From Treponema sp. OMZ 787 (GTDB lineage Bacteria; Spirochaetota; Spirochaetia; Treponematales; Treponemataceae), in the NCBI RefSeq assembly GCF_024181225.1, contig NZ_CP051198.1:930001-994000 (forward strand): a DNA stretch of 64,000 bases, given 5' to 3'. The translations under genes were made by a program, and so were the position numbers. The notes beneath the pieces were generated by a model. The model ran no database searches. It had not been told where the DNA came from and worked only from the letters and a program-made list of their open reading frames with translations. This document shows positions 1 to 8,130 of the stretch, piece after piece (positions within the stretch are counted from its first letter, which is position 1; each line of letters starts with the position of its first letter).

Positions 1-862
1 TGTAAGCGAAACTACCGATTTTTTTAAGCCCAATTTTTTGTTGGGTTTAAGGTTTTCTATTGCCTGCTTTTTGCTTTGTCTTGTTTTTTACAAAAAATTA
101 AAACTTATCGACAGTGACTATCTTATAAAAGGAGGAATTGTCGGTTTCTTCCTTTTTATAGCTTATTCAAGCCAAACATTCGGAGTTACAACCGCAGGCG
201 GTCTTCCGGGTAGAAGTGCCTTTCTTTCTGCTTCATACTGCGTAATCGTTCCGTTTTTGGGCTGGATTGTAAACAAGGTCAGGCCGGACAGGTACAATGC
301 TTCTGCAGCTGTTTTGTGTATCTTGGGAATAGCTTTTGTTTCTTTTAAGGACTTGGTTCTTTCTTCTTCTGTAGGAATTACCCTCGGCGACTTTTATGCT
401 CTTTTAAGCGGTCTTCTTTTTGCAAGTCACATTGTCAGTATTACACGCTTGAGTAAAAATAAGGATCCGATTTTGATGACCATTATACAATTCGGAGCGG
501 CAGCAATCCTTTCATGGCTTGTTACCATTCTTTTTGAAGATAACAGCTCTATAGTGTGGTCTTATTCGTCGATAGGCTCGGTGCTCTATCTTTCAGCCAT
601 TTGTACAGGGCTTGCCCTTCTTTTGCAAAACATAGGACAGAAGCATACGGATGCTTCAAGTGCCGCCATTATTTTAGGGCTTGAATCCATCTTCGGCATA
701 ATTTTTTCGGTTATATTTAAGGGAGAGAGTCTGGATATTTATTCCGTTTTAGGATTTATTTTGATATTTATAGCAATAATAATTTCGGAAACAAAGCTTT
801 CATTTTTAAAAAAGGCTAAAATTGAAGTAGAGATTGCACGGCTTACGCATGAAAAAAAATAG
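1..862 (+). CDS. DMT/EamA-family permease, 5' partial, 3' end altered by IS
   Basis: Inner-membrane transporter of the drug/metabolite superfamily; substrate unknown. The reading frame is open from base 2 through the left edge, so the true start lies outside the window; a TTG at 38 is only the first internal start-like codon. About eight hydrophobic segments are visible, and the stretch around GGLPGRSAFLSASY followed by a PFLGW segment is typical of EamA proteins. The last eight codons (ARLTHEKK) are encoded by the insertion sequence starting at 837. Joining the flanks at the target duplication gives a native ending of EVEIVS then TAA, so only two residues were lost and eight gained. The protein is probably still functional. 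Family is well supported; specificity cannot be told. Confidence 0.85.
   Translation, partial: VSETTDFFKPNFLLGLRFSIACFLLCLVFYKKLKLIDSDYLIKGGIVGFFLFIAYSSQTFGVTTAGGLPGRSAFLSASYCVIVPFLGWIVNKVRPDRYNASAAVLCILGIAFVSFKDLVLSSSVGITLGDFYALLSGLLFASHIVSITRLSKNKDPILMTIIQFGAAAILSWLVTILFEDNSSIVWSYSSIGSVLYLSAICTGLALLLQNIGQKHTDASSAAIILGLESIFGIIFSVIFKGESLDIYSVLGFILIFIAIIISETKLSFLKKAKIEVEIARLTHEKK
828..836. repeat. Target-site duplication, left copy (IS copy 1)
   Basis: The 9-mer TAGAGATTG stands directly before the left inverted repeat at 837 and is repeated at 1999-2007 directly after the right inverted repeat. It is a perfect direct duplication and proves insertion at this point. Confidence 0.95.
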
Positions 863-1998
863 CCGATATTTAAAGTATGAAAACATTAAAAGAATATTTT
901 AACGAACTTAATGATAATCGTCAGTCTGGCAAAGTAAAGCATCTAATCAGCGAAATATTGGTAATAGCACTGTGTGCTGTTTGTAGCGGAGTTCAAACTA
1001 TATTTGAAATAGGGGAATTTGCCGAAGTAAAAAAGGATTGGCTAAAAAATGAGGTAGGACTATTGTTAGAAAATGGAGTTCCTTCGCACGACACCATAGG
1101 AAGAGTCCTTGCGATGATTAATCCCAAACAATTTCAAAACCTTTTTATCTCGTGGATTGAACAATCCCTTAATATTCCAGCAGGTTCATACATTCACATT
1201 GATGGAAAAACATTACGTGGAAGTGCAAGTGAACAAAGTAGAGGTATTCATTTGGTAAGTGCATTTGCTCACGAAGCGGGAGTTGTACTAGGACAAATAA
1301 AATGTGCTGAAAAATCGAATGAAATCACAGCAATTCCTGAACTCCTTAACCTTTTAAAACTAAAAAGCTCGATAATTACTATAGATGCCATGGGTTGTCA
1401 AAAAGAAATAGCAAAAGAAATCACAAAGAAAAAATGTGATTATGTATTGGCTCTAAAAGAAAATCAGCCGGCAGCGTATAATGATGTAAAAGATTATTTT
1501 TCTATAGAAGATAAAGACTTTCAAAACACACTTTTAAGATTTGAAACCTTGGATATAGGGCATGGCAGAGAAGAAAAAAGAGAATACTTTCTTTCAACTA
1601 ATATAAACTGGTTTGCAGATAAGAATAAATGGGCAAATTTAAAGAGTTTTGGAATGGTCAAAAGCACTGTAAGGTGCAAAGGCAAACAATACAGTGAAAA
1701 GCGTTACTTTATTAGCAGTATAGAGGATATAAATGAGTTTGTAACAGCTGTAAGAACACATTGGACAATAGAAAACACCTTACACTGGTCGCTGGATGTA
1801 ATATTTAGAGACGATGAATGTCAAATCAGGGAAAAAAATACTGCTGAAAACATAGCAATTTTAAGGAGGATTTGCTTTAATCGAATGAAAATGTATCAAA
1901 ACGGTAAAACTCTGAAAAGGAAGAAAATGCTTTGTACTTTTGATGACTCCTTTAGGTTTAATGTTTTATTTAGCTAAGGAATTCATGCGTAAGCCGTG
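837..1998 (+). mobile_element. ISAs1-family insertion sequence, copy 1 (1162 bp)
   Basis: The ends are perfect 17-bp inverted repeats beginning CACGGCTTACGCATGAA (837-853 and, inverted, 1982-1998). It carries one transposase gene and is flanked by a 9-bp target duplication. A second copy of identical length lies at 22239-23400 in opposite orientation. The element entered the 3' end of the DMT permease gene and stops 18 bp before the -35 box of the metK promoter, so metK is probably unaffected. Confidence 0.95.
877..1977 (+). CDS. ISAs1-family transposase (DDE, H-repeat type)
   Basis: 366-residue DDE transposase that catalyses cut-and-paste movement of the surrounding 1162-bp element. The acidic triad is visible as D109 (IHIDGKT), D170 (ITIDAMG) and E299 (HWTIENTLHW), the spacing and flanks typical of the ISAs1/H-repeat group. 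The N-terminal part with SEILVIALCAVCSG matches the DDE_Tnp_1-associated domain. No convincing Shine-Dalgarno precedes the ATG. The frame is intact and full length, so the copy is likely active. It differs from the copy at 22260-23360 by two residues: I141 here versus V, and K163 here versus E. Confidence 0.95.
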   Translation: MKTLKEYFNELNDNRQSGKVKHLISEILVIALCAVCSGVQTIFEIGEFAEVKKDWLKNEVGLLLENGVPSHDTIGRVLAMINPKQFQNLFISWIEQSLNIPAGSYIHIDGKTLRGSASEQSRGIHLVSAFAHEAGVVLGQIKCAEKSNEITAIPELLNLLKLKSSIITIDAMGCQKEIAKEITKKKCDYVLALKENQPAAYNDVKDYFSIEDKDFQNTLLRFETLDIGHGREEKREYFLSTNINWFADKNKWANLKSFGMVKSTVRCKGKQYSEKRYFISSIEDINEFVTAVRTHWTIENTLHWSLDVIFRDDECQIREKNTAENIAILRRICFNRMKMYQNGKTLKRKKMLCTFDDSFRFNVLFS

Positions 1999-2007
1999 TA
2001 GAGATTG
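1999..2007. repeat. Target-site duplication, right copy (IS copy 1)
   Basis: Second copy of TAGAGATTG, directly after the right inverted repeat. In the uninterrupted sequence it encodes part of the native C-terminus of the DMT permease, which would end two codons later. Confidence 0.95.
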
Positions 2008-2016
2008 TTTCATAAC

Positions 2017-2046
2017 TTGAAAAAGCTTTAAATTTTGTGTTATAAT
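2017..2046 (+). promoter_or_regulatory. metK promoter
   Basis: TTGAAA at 2017-2022 and a perfect TATAAT at 2041-2046 with an 18-bp spacer. The expected start near 2053 gives a leader of about 27 nt containing GAGAGG at 2069-2074 as ribosome-binding site. No riboswitch-sized leader is present. Confidence 0.75.
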
Positions 2047-2079
2047 ATACTTCCAAATTTATTAAACTGAGAGGTCTAT

Positions 2080-3249
2080 ATGAAAAACAATATTAGTTAT
2101 TTTACATCAGAGTCGGTAAGCGAGGGGCATCCCGACAAGCTCTGCGATCAAATTTCGGATGCGGTTTTAGATGCTTGTTTAAAAGACGACCCTGAAAGTC
2201 ATGTGGCCTGTGAAACCTATGCCTCTACTGCATTAGTGCTTGTAGGCGGAGAAATAACTACCAATACCTATGTAGATATTCAAGAGATTGCACGCACAAT
2301 AGCTGAAGAAATCGGCTATACCAATACGGATTTCGGTTTGGACTGCCATTCTATGGCCGTTATGAATATGATTCACTCACAATCTCCCGACATTTCTCAG
2401 GGTGTAGACGGCACCGGCCTTGATGAATACAAGGGCCAGCAGGGTGCCGGCGATCAGGGTATGATGTTCGGCTTTGCCTGTAAGGAAACCCCTGAGCTTA
2501 TGCCTGCTCCAATTATGTTTTCTCACTCGGTATTGAAATATGCTGCAAAGCTCAGAAAGGAAAAGGTTATTCCTTGGCTCAGACCCGATTCAAAGACTCA
2601 AATTACGGTAAAATATGAGGGTTTTAAGCCTATCAAGATAGATACTGTTGTGCTTTCTCATCAGCACTATCCGGATGTTCAATATGACGAATTAAAACAT
2701 ACTCTGATAAATCAGGTTATTAAGCCTGTTTTGGAGCCGACCGGTCTTTTGGCCGATGATACCAAGTACTTTATAAATCCTACAGGCCGCTTTGTTATAG
2801 GAGGGCCCTTCGGCGACACAGGCCTTACCGGACGAAAGATAATCGTAGACACCTACGGCGGAATGGGCAGGCATGGAGGAGGAGCTTTCTCAGGTAAGGA
2901 TCCGTCAAAGGTTGACCGCTCGGCTGCCTACATGGCCAGATACATTGCAAAAAATGTGGTAGCTGCCGATCTTGCACGCCGCTGCGAAGTTCAGTTAGCT
3001 TATGCAATAGGTGTTCCCTTCCCGGTTGCCGTCAGAGTAGATACCTTCGGTACGGGCGAGGTTCCTGAAGAAAAAATAGAGAAGGCAATCAAAGAAGTTT
3101 TTGATATGACTCCGGCAGGCATTATAAAGACCTTGGATCTAAAACGCCCTATCTATAAGGAAACGGCAGCCTATGGTCATTTCGGCCGCCCCGAATTCTC
3201 GTGGGAAAAAACCGACAAGGCAGAAGCCTTAAAAAAGGCAATTAAATGA
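2080..3249 (+). CDS. metK: S-adenosylmethionine synthetase
   Basis: Cytoplasmic enzyme joining methionine and ATP to S-adenosylmethionine with release of phosphate and pyrophosphate. The 389-residue length is normal. Family signatures are present: [15 protein letters not shown] near the N-terminus, [12 protein letters not shown] in the middle, and the glycine-rich [19 protein letters not shown] toward the C-terminus, which carries phosphate- and metal-binding residues. The ATG follows GAGAGG by five bases. Its product feeds QueA and the radical SAM/viperin enzyme elsewhere in this window. The 3' end overlaps the next gene by 4 bp, so the two are very probably co-transcribed and translationally coupled. 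Confidence 0.98.
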   Translation: MKNNISYFTSESVSEGHPDKLCDQISDAVLDACLKDDPESHVACETYASTALVLVGGEITTNTYVDIQEIARTIAEEIGYTNTDFGLDCHSMAVMNMIHSQSPDISQGVDGTGLDEYKGQQGAGDQGMMFGFACKETPELMPAPIMFSHSVLKYAAKLRKEKVIPWLRPDSKTQITVKYEGFKPIKIDTVVLSHQHYPDVQYDELKHTLINQVIKPVLEPTGLLADDTKYFINPTGRFVIGGPFGDTGLTGRKIIVDTYGGMGRHGGGAFSGKDPSKVDRSAAYMARYIAKNVVAADLARRCEVQLAYAIGVPFPVAVRVDTFGTGEVPEEKIEKAIKEVFDMTPAGIIKTLDLKRPIYKETAAYGHFGRPEFSWEKTDKAEALKKAIK

Positions 3250-4559
3250 AAGTAATTGACGATTTTTTTAAAAGAAATAACTTTGATTATAAAATCGATA
3301 TTGAATATGCATCTTCAATCCTTTTGGAAGATATGAAAAAAGGATTGGAGAGCAATTTTGAAACTGCCTCTTCCATGGACATGATTCCCTTATGGAAAAA
3401 TCTTCCCGACAGTGTTCCAAAGGATAAAAAGGTTATTATAATAGATGCCGGAGGAACTAATTTTAGAGCAGGACTGGTATATTTTGATAAAAAAGGCGTA
3501 CCTGAGATTATTTCTTTTTTTAAACATCCCATGCCGGCCATTGACAGGGAAATGACTAATGAGGAATTTTTTGACAGCATCGCAGAATACTTAGAGCCTC
3601 TAAGGGATGAGGCTGAAGTAATTTCTTTTTGCTTTTCCTATGCCGTAAAAATTTTTCCCGACGGAGGCGGCCAGGCTATTAAACTTTCCAAAGAAATAAA
3701 ATTGCCCCATATCGCTGATTGCAAAATAAACGAAGGACTCTTGCAGGCTCTTTCGCGGAAAAATTGGACAAGGGTAAAGAAAGTTATAATGGTAAACGAT
3801 ACGGCTGCAGTTCTTCAATCGGGAATATTTTCAGAAACCAATGAGCAGAGATTCGATTCCCATGTAGGGATTGTTTTAGGAACAGGCCTAAATTCTGCAT
3901 ATATCGAGTATGATAAAATTGAAAAACTAAAGGATACCGAATTTTATAATAAACCTCAAATAATCGTATGCGAGTCGGGAAAGAGTAATAAGATTCCGCA
4001 AAGTAAATTCGATAAAAACCTCTCTGAAAATTCCAATTTAAAGAACGAGTATTTTTTGGAGAGAATGTGTTCAGGCCGTTATCTTGGAGAGCTTTGCTCC
4101 ATCGCTTTAAGGACGGGGGCTGCCGAAGGTATTTTTTCGCCGCGTGCCAACAAGATGCTTTTAAATTCGCGGAATTTTTCAAGTGAGGAAATTTCCTTAT
4201 TTTTAAAAGAACAAAATCACAAAAAAAATATCTTTTCCGATATAATCGATTCCGGGGCGGTTTCGGCTGACTATGTTAAAATCTATTTTATATGTAAATG
4301 CGTTTTTGAGAGGGCTGCAAGGCTTTCGGCTGCCGTAATTGGCGCTGCCTGTATAAAGACGGGAAAGGGTAAATCGCCGGATAGGCCTATCTGTGTAAGT
4401 GCCGACGGCTCGATGTTTTTAAAAGGCTTTTTGATTAAAGAAAGAATTTTTAAGAGTTTACACACCTGTTTAACCGAAAAAAAGGGCATTTACTTTGTGC
4501 TCAAAACAAATGATGATGCTGTAACCTTGGGTACGGCTCTTGCAGCTTTTTTAAATTAA
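3246..4559 (+). CDS. Hexokinase-family sugar kinase
   Basis: Probable ATP-dependent hexose kinase feeding glycolysis. The 437-residue chain has the eukaryote-type hexokinase layout: the phosphate-1 loop [18 protein letters not shown] at about 65-82, the catalytic region with MVNDTAAVL (Asp as base), the phosphate-2 motif [13 protein letters not shown], and a C-terminal adenosine motif [15 protein letters not shown] overlap with metK implies translational coupling. The pairing with metK has no obvious metabolic logic. Sugar specificity (glucose, mannose or other) cannot be read from the sequence. Confidence 0.88.
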   Translation: MKVIDDFFKRNNFDYKIDIEYASSILLEDMKKGLESNFETASSMDMIPLWKNLPDSVPKDKKVIIIDAGGTNFRAGLVYFDKKGVPEIISFFKHPMPAIDREMTNEEFFDSIAEYLEPLRDEAEVISFCFSYAVKIFPDGGGQAIKLSKEIKLPHIADCKINEGLLQALSRKNWTRVKKVIMVNDTAAVLQSGIFSETNEQRFDSHVGIVLGTGLNSAYIEYDKIEKLKDTEFYNKPQIIVCESGKSNKIPQSKFDKNLSENSNLKNEYFLERMCSGRYLGELCSIALRTGAAEGIFSPRANKMLLNSRNFSSEEISLFLKEQNHKKNIFSDIIDSGAVSADYVKIYFICKCVFERAARLSAAVIGAACIKTGKGKSPDRPICVSADGSMFLKGFLIKERIFKSLHTCLTEKKGIYFVLKTNDDAVTLGTALAAFLN

Positions 4560-4587
4560 ATAATAAATACCGATTTTTTTTAATATA

Positions 4588-4616
4588 TTGACATTTTATT
4601 TTCTTTTTGTTAGACT
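4588..4616 (+). promoter_or_regulatory. Promoter of the selenium transporter operon
   Basis: TTGACA at 4588-4593, 17-bp spacer, TAGACT at 4611-4616. The leader of about 60 nt ends with GGAGAG at 4675-4680 before the ATG at 4684. Confidence 0.75.
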
Positions 4617-4683
4617 CTCCCCCGATAGATTTTTGATTTGAAAATTCTATTTTTTAGCTTAATTAAATTTAAAAGGAGAGTTT

Positions 4684-5733
4684 ATGAAAAAACATCTCAT
4701 GGTAATTGTAACGGGAGCTGTTATAGGTATTGCCGCTCTTGTATTGGTAAGGTTTGGAAACCCTGGGAACATGGGTTTTTGTATTGCTTGTTTTTTGCGT
4801 GACATTGCCGGAGCATTGAAACTGCACAATGCCGGTGTTGTTCAGTACATGAGGCCTGAGGTAATAGGTCTTGTTATCGGTGCCTTTGTGCTGGCTGTTG
4901 CAAAAAAAGAATTTAAGCCTAGAGGCGGTTCTGCTGCCTTTACACGATTTACCCTCGGTTTCTTTGTTATGATCGGAGCCTTGGTATTTTTGGGCTGCCC
5001 CTTGAGAATGTTTTTACGCTTGGGTGCGGGAGATTTAAATGCGATTTTCGGTTTAATCGGTTTTGTTGTAGGAATCGTAATCGGTATCTTCTTCTTGAAC
5101 AAGAATTTCTCGCTTAACAGGGCTTATAATCAGTCAAAGCAGGAAGGTGTAATTCCCATAATCTTTATGATCGTTTTCTTTATTCTTTTGGTTGCCTTCC
5201 CCTCAGTTCTTGCTTTCAGCGAAAAAGGCCCCGGCTCTATGAAGGCTCCGATCTTCTTGGCCTTGGCTATAGGTCTTGTTGTAGGCGGTCTTGCTCAAAG
5301 AAGCAGAATGTGTACGGCAGGCGGTATCCGCGATGCAATCATGCTTAAAGATTTCCACCTCTTGTGGGGAAGCCTTACTGTTCTTGTAACCGTATTGGTT
5401 GGTTCTTTCATTTTAGGCAAATTCAACCTAGGTTTTGCAGGTCAGCCTGTTGCTCATACAGACGGCTTGTGGAATGCCCTCGGAATGGTTTTGGTAGGCT
5501 GGGCAAGCGTTCTCTTAGGCGGATGTCCTTTAAGACAGCTTATCCTAACAGGCGAAGGAAACAGCGACTCGGCAGTTACGGTTGTAGGCCTTATAGCAGG
5601 AGCTGCCTTTGCTCATAACTTCGGCCTTGCTTCTTCTCCCAAAGGACCGACAAGTGCCGGTATGATAGCTGTTGTTGTAGGTTTGATTCTTACAGCCTTT
5701 GTAAGTATCTATTATTCTTTGAAGAATAAATAA
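4684..5733 (+). CDS. YedE/YeeE-family selenium or sulfur transporter
   Basis: Polytopic inner-membrane protein (349 residues, about nine hydrophobic helices) of the Sulf_transp (YeeE/YedE) family. The fold is duplicated: GCPLRMFLRLG in the first half is mirrored by GGCPLRQLILTGEGN in the second, and FCIACFLRD by RSRMCTAGGIRDAIM. These conserved cysteines are thought to relay a thiol- or selenol-reactive substrate through the membrane. Members next to selD are annotated as selenium-metabolism YedE. The gene sits first in an operon with a TusA-like and a DUF3343 protein and close to selD, which favours import of a selenium species; a sulfur substrate remains possible. Confidence 0.88.
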   Translation: MKKHLMVIVTGAVIGIAALVLVRFGNPGNMGFCIACFLRDIAGALKLHNAGVVQYMRPEVIGLVIGAFVLAVAKKEFKPRGGSAAFTRFTLGFFVMIGALVFLGCPLRMFLRLGAGDLNAIFGLIGFVVGIVIGIFFLNKNFSLNRAYNQSKQEGVIPIIFMIVFFILLVAFPSVLAFSEKGPGSMKAPIFLALAIGLVVGGLAQRSRMCTAGGIRDAIMLKDFHLLWGSLTVLVTVLVGSFILGKFNLGFAGQPVAHTDGLWNALGMVLVGWASVLLGGCPLRQLILTGEGNSDSAVTVVGLIAGAAFAHNFGLASSPKGPTSAGMIAVVVGLILTAFVSIYYSLKNK

Positions 5734-5756
5734 GTTTTTAATTATAAGGAAAAATT

Positions 5757-5966
5757 ATGTCTGATATTATTGTAGATGCTCGAGGACTTGCTTGTCCTGA
5801 GCCGGTTGTTTTAACTAAAAAAGCTCTTGCTGCAAATTCTGCATTTGTTGTATTGGTTGATAACGAAACATCAAAAGAAAATATAAAACGCTTTTGCGAT
5901 AATTCGAAGGCTCAAACAAAGATTGAACCTACTGATGACGGCTGGAAAATAGCCGTGTCAAAATAA
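5757..5966 (+). CDS. TusA/SirA-like (YedF N-terminal type) sulfur/selenium carrier
   Basis: 69-residue cytoplasmic carrier with the family motif ARGLACPEPVVLTKKAL; the cysteine of the CPxP motif would carry persulfide or perselenide. It corresponds to the N-terminal half of YedF. It lies 23 bp after the YedE gene and its stop overlaps the next start by one base (TAATG). In selenium-using bacteria such stand-alone proteins co-occur with SelD and are thought to hand selenium to it; that role here is inferred from context. Confidence 0.9.
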   Translation: MSDIIVDARGLACPEPVVLTKKALAANSAFVVLVDNETSKENIKRFCDNSKAQTKIEPTDDGWKIAVSK

Positions 5967-6226
5967 TGAAAGAGTATTTAATTACCTTTCATACGCATTA
6001 CGATTCTCTTGTCTGCATGAGGGCTGTCAACAAAACTGATAGTGCTGCGTCAGGAGAATTGACTGCAAAATTGATTCCCGTGCCGCGCTCGGTAAGTTCA
6101 AGCTGCGGCACTGCATTAAAATTAATTTTTAAAGAAGGTGCTTCCTTTGATAAGGATTATTTTAGTCAATTTGATTACGACTCTTTTTATTTTTTAGGTG
6201 AAGACGGTAAGTACGTTGAAGTGTGA
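5966..6226 (+). CDS. DUF3343 putative Se/S carrier protein
   Basis: 86-residue protein with the DUF3343 pattern: an N-terminal beta strand EYLITFHTHYDSLVCMRA, then LIPVPRSVSSSCGTALKL, where the conserved SSCG cysteine would carry the chalcogen. The start codon shares its A with the stop of the TusA-like gene, so translation is coupled. The family is repeatedly found beside SelD, YedE and cysteine desulfurases, as here. Biochemical function is not established. Confidence 0.85.
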   Translation: MKEYLITFHTHYDSLVCMRAVNKTDSAASGELTAKLIPVPRSVSSSCGTALKLIFKEGASFDKDYFSQFDYDSFYFLGEDGKYVEV

Positions 6227-6242
6227 TAGTGCGATTAAACTT

Positions 6243-6298
6243 GGCAGTATTATGAGTCATCCGTTTTGGAGAAGCTCATCAATACTGCCTTTTCTTTT
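6243..6298. terminator. Bidirectional terminator
   Basis: GGCAGTATT at 6243-6251 pairs with AATACTGCC at 6281-6289, extended inward by TGAG/CTCA, and is followed by TTTTCTTTTT on the plus strand. It lies between the converging DUF3343 and FMN-binding-like genes. Confidence 0.75.
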
Positions 6299-6308
6299 TA
6301 GTATTGTT

Positions 6309-6941
6309 TTACTTTGTTTTTAATGCATCTAATTTGTGTTTTAATTCTTCGATGGCGTTTTCTATTTCCTGATAAGTTTCTAAACTTTCAAGAAGATCTT
6401 TTCCTTCAGTAATGATTTTTTCCAGCTTTTTTTGTTCAGCCTTTTTGTAGTTTTCGGGATTTTTATATGTTTCAAGCTCTTTTATTGAAGCGTCCAGCGT
6501 TAAGGCATGAAGAACCGCCATTTTTACAGCCAGAGAAGATGCTGATGCTCCTCCGACAACATCGGGGCCTGCTTTTCCGGGAATGCCTACATTTATTTTT
6601 TTTACATCATTTAAGGTTTTGTTCTTATATTTATCAAAACCTTTGTCTGCTAAAAACTTTTTCCAATAGATTTTGTTTGTTCCTGCGCTTCCGCTAATAT
6701 CCGCTTCTATTGATGCATCGGTATTTTTTTCATCATCGCTTACTTTGATGATTTTGCCTTGGGCATCAATTTCTACGTCGATACATACGGAATATCCGTA
6801 TTCAAAATGAGGGCCGGCTGAGGGCGAGCCTTTTACCTTTGCTGTACCATAAAGTATTATATTCGGTTCTGAGGCAAAAGCAAATACCAAAAGAGCCGAT
6901 GCAAATAATACTATAGCTCTTACCTTTTTACTCATCTTCAT
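6309..6941 (-). CDS. Secreted FMN-binding-domain-like protein
   Basis: 210-residue exported protein. I placed the start at 6941 because AGGAGG (complement of 6947-6952) precedes that ATG and a signal peptide follows directly (SKKVRAIVLFASALLVFAFA); the longer frame adds an improbable N-terminus. The middle (YGYSVCIDVEIDAQGKIIKVSDD) and the motif PDVVGGASASSLAVKMAVLHAL resemble the FMN-bind domain, whose usual SGATxT/S flavinylation site is altered here to GGASASS, so covalent FMN is uncertain. The C-terminal 50 residues are a charged helical tail. It sits inside the selenium locus on the opposite strand with its own promoter; a role in selenium metabolism is not shown. Confidence 0.65.
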   Translation of the reverse strand: MKMSKKVRAIVLFASALLVFAFASEPNIILYGTAKVKGSPSAGPHFEYGYSVCIDVEIDAQGKIIKVSDDEKNTDASIEADISGSAGTNKIYWKKFLADKGFDKYKNKTLNDVKKINVGIPGKAGPDVVGGASASSLAVKMAVLHALTLDASIKELETYKNPENYKKAEQKKLEKIITEGKDLLESLETYQEIENAIEELKHKLDALKTK

Positions 6942-6973
6942 AATTTCCTCCTGAATGAGATTCTGTTGGTGGG

Positions 6974-7002
6974 AGTATACAGTTATAAAATTAAATTTGC
7001 AA
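6974..7002 (-). promoter_or_regulatory. Promoter of the FMN-binding-like gene
   Basis: On the minus strand TTGCAA (7002-6997), 17-bp spacer, TATACT (6979-6974), giving a leader of about 26 nt with AGGAGG. Confidence 0.65.
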
Positions 7003-7017
7003 TACCCCTTTTTTATC

Positions 7018-7046
7018 TTGACCATAATTTAAAATTATGTAATACT
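7018..7046 (+). promoter_or_regulatory. selD promoter with palindromic spacer
   Basis: TTGACC at 7018-7023, 17-bp spacer, AATACT at 7041-7046. The spacer is almost filled by a palindrome, CATAATTT-A-AAATTATG (7023-7039), a possible operator. The leader would be only about 13 nt and consists mostly of the GGAGG ribosome-binding site at 7054-7058. Confidence 0.5.
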
Positions 7047-7065
7047 ACTTCTCGGAGGCGTGAAG

Positions 7066-8130
7066 ATGAGCTGTTCATTTATTAATGAAAATTTCGATTT
7101 ATTAAAAGCTGCAAAGAATCCTGGCTGAGGTGCAAAACTGAGTGCGGGTGCACTCGATAAACTTTTAAAACATTTTTCCGTAAGGAATGACGATAATTTA
7201 CTCGTAGGTTTTAATACTTCCGATGATGCCGCCGTATATAAGATAAATGACGAAACGGCTCTTATTTCTACCATAGATTTTTTTCCGCCTGTTTCGGGTG
7301 ATCCCTACATGTTCGGACAAATTGCCGCCGCAAATTCTTTAAGCGATATTTACGCGATGGGCGGTGAGCCCAAGCTGGCACTAAATCTTTTTTGTATAAC
7401 CAAGGATATGCCTGAGGACATGATAAAAGAAATTTTACGCGGAGGCTTTGACAAGGTTTATGAGGCCGGGGCCATTGTCTGCGGCGGGCATACAATCTAT
7501 GACGATTCGCCTAAATACGGTTTGGCTGTAAACGGCTTTGTTCACCCAAAAAAGATTTTGGAAAATTCGACTGCAAAGGAAGGCGATGTTTTAATTTTAA
7601 CAAAGCCGATAGGAACGGGTGTATTGCTTACGGCTTCAAAGGCCGATATGTCGCCGCCCGAGGAGCTTGACCGCTGTTATAAGATTATGGCTTTTTTAAA
7701 TGCTAAGGCCCGCGACATCATGGTAAAATATAGGATAAACGCCTGTACCGATATTACAGGCTTCGGCCTACTCGGTCATCTTTACGAGATGGGGAAGGGG
7801 AGCGGTATGAGCATTGAGATAGATTATAAATCCATTCCTATTTATGAGTCTGTTATTGAAAGTGCTCAAATGGGATTTTTACCTGCCGGAGTTTATACCA
7901 ATAGGACTTTTGTAGGGGACAATGTTGCCTTTGAAAATGTCCCCCTTGCCTACCAAGACCTGATGTTCGATCCTCAAACTTCGGGCGGGCTTTTAATTTC
8001 GGTAGACAAGGAAGATGCCGCGGCTCTTTACGATGAGCTGTCACGAGCTATGGCAGACACTCCTTGCGGAAAGCCTGCCATCATAGGTCTTGTGACCAAG
8101 CGTGATGATAAAATCCTTAGAGTGAGTTAG
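7066..8130 (+). CDS. selD: Selenophosphate synthetase, itself a selenoprotein (UGA at 7126-7128)
   Basis: Makes selenophosphate from selenide and ATP for selenocysteine synthesis. A conventional ORF call begins only at 7309 because codon 21 is TGA; reading it as selenocysteine gives a 354-residue protein of normal length starting at the ATG at 7066, seven bases after GGAGG. The context NPGUGAKLS aligns with the E. coli active site GCGCK, the UGA replacing catalytic Cys17 and K24 matching the essential Lys20. Downstream hallmarks are TSDDAAVY, FGQIAAANSLSDIYAMGG, GGHTI and DPQTSGGLL. A hairpin after the UGA fits a bacterial SECIS. The stop overlaps that of the converging cysteine desulfurase gene by 3 bp. 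Confidence 0.95.
7140..7155 (+). promoter_or_regulatory. Candidate bacterial SECIS hairpin of selD
   Basis: GAGTGC (7140-7145), four-base loop GGGT, GCACTC (7150-7155): a perfect 6-bp stem starting 11 bases after the UGA, with G/U in the apical loop. Position and shape fit a bacterial SECIS read by SelB. Not verified by folding. Confidence 0.7.

Noticed and set aside
38-40. TTG at 38 as the true start of the DMT permease
   Set aside because: The frame continues upstream to the window edge with plausible residues (TDFFKPNFLL), and starting there would cut the first helix pair.
2692-3007. Reverse-strand frames inside metK and similar frames inside rpoB, rpoC and ribosomal genes
   Set aside because: They lie opposite strongly conserved coding sequence, lack ribosome-binding sites and have no recognisable residues.
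7309-8130. SelD as a truncated 273-residue gene or pseudogene
   Set aside because: The upstream frame is fully conserved through the active site, with UGA exactly at the catalytic position, a ribosome-binding site and a hairpin.
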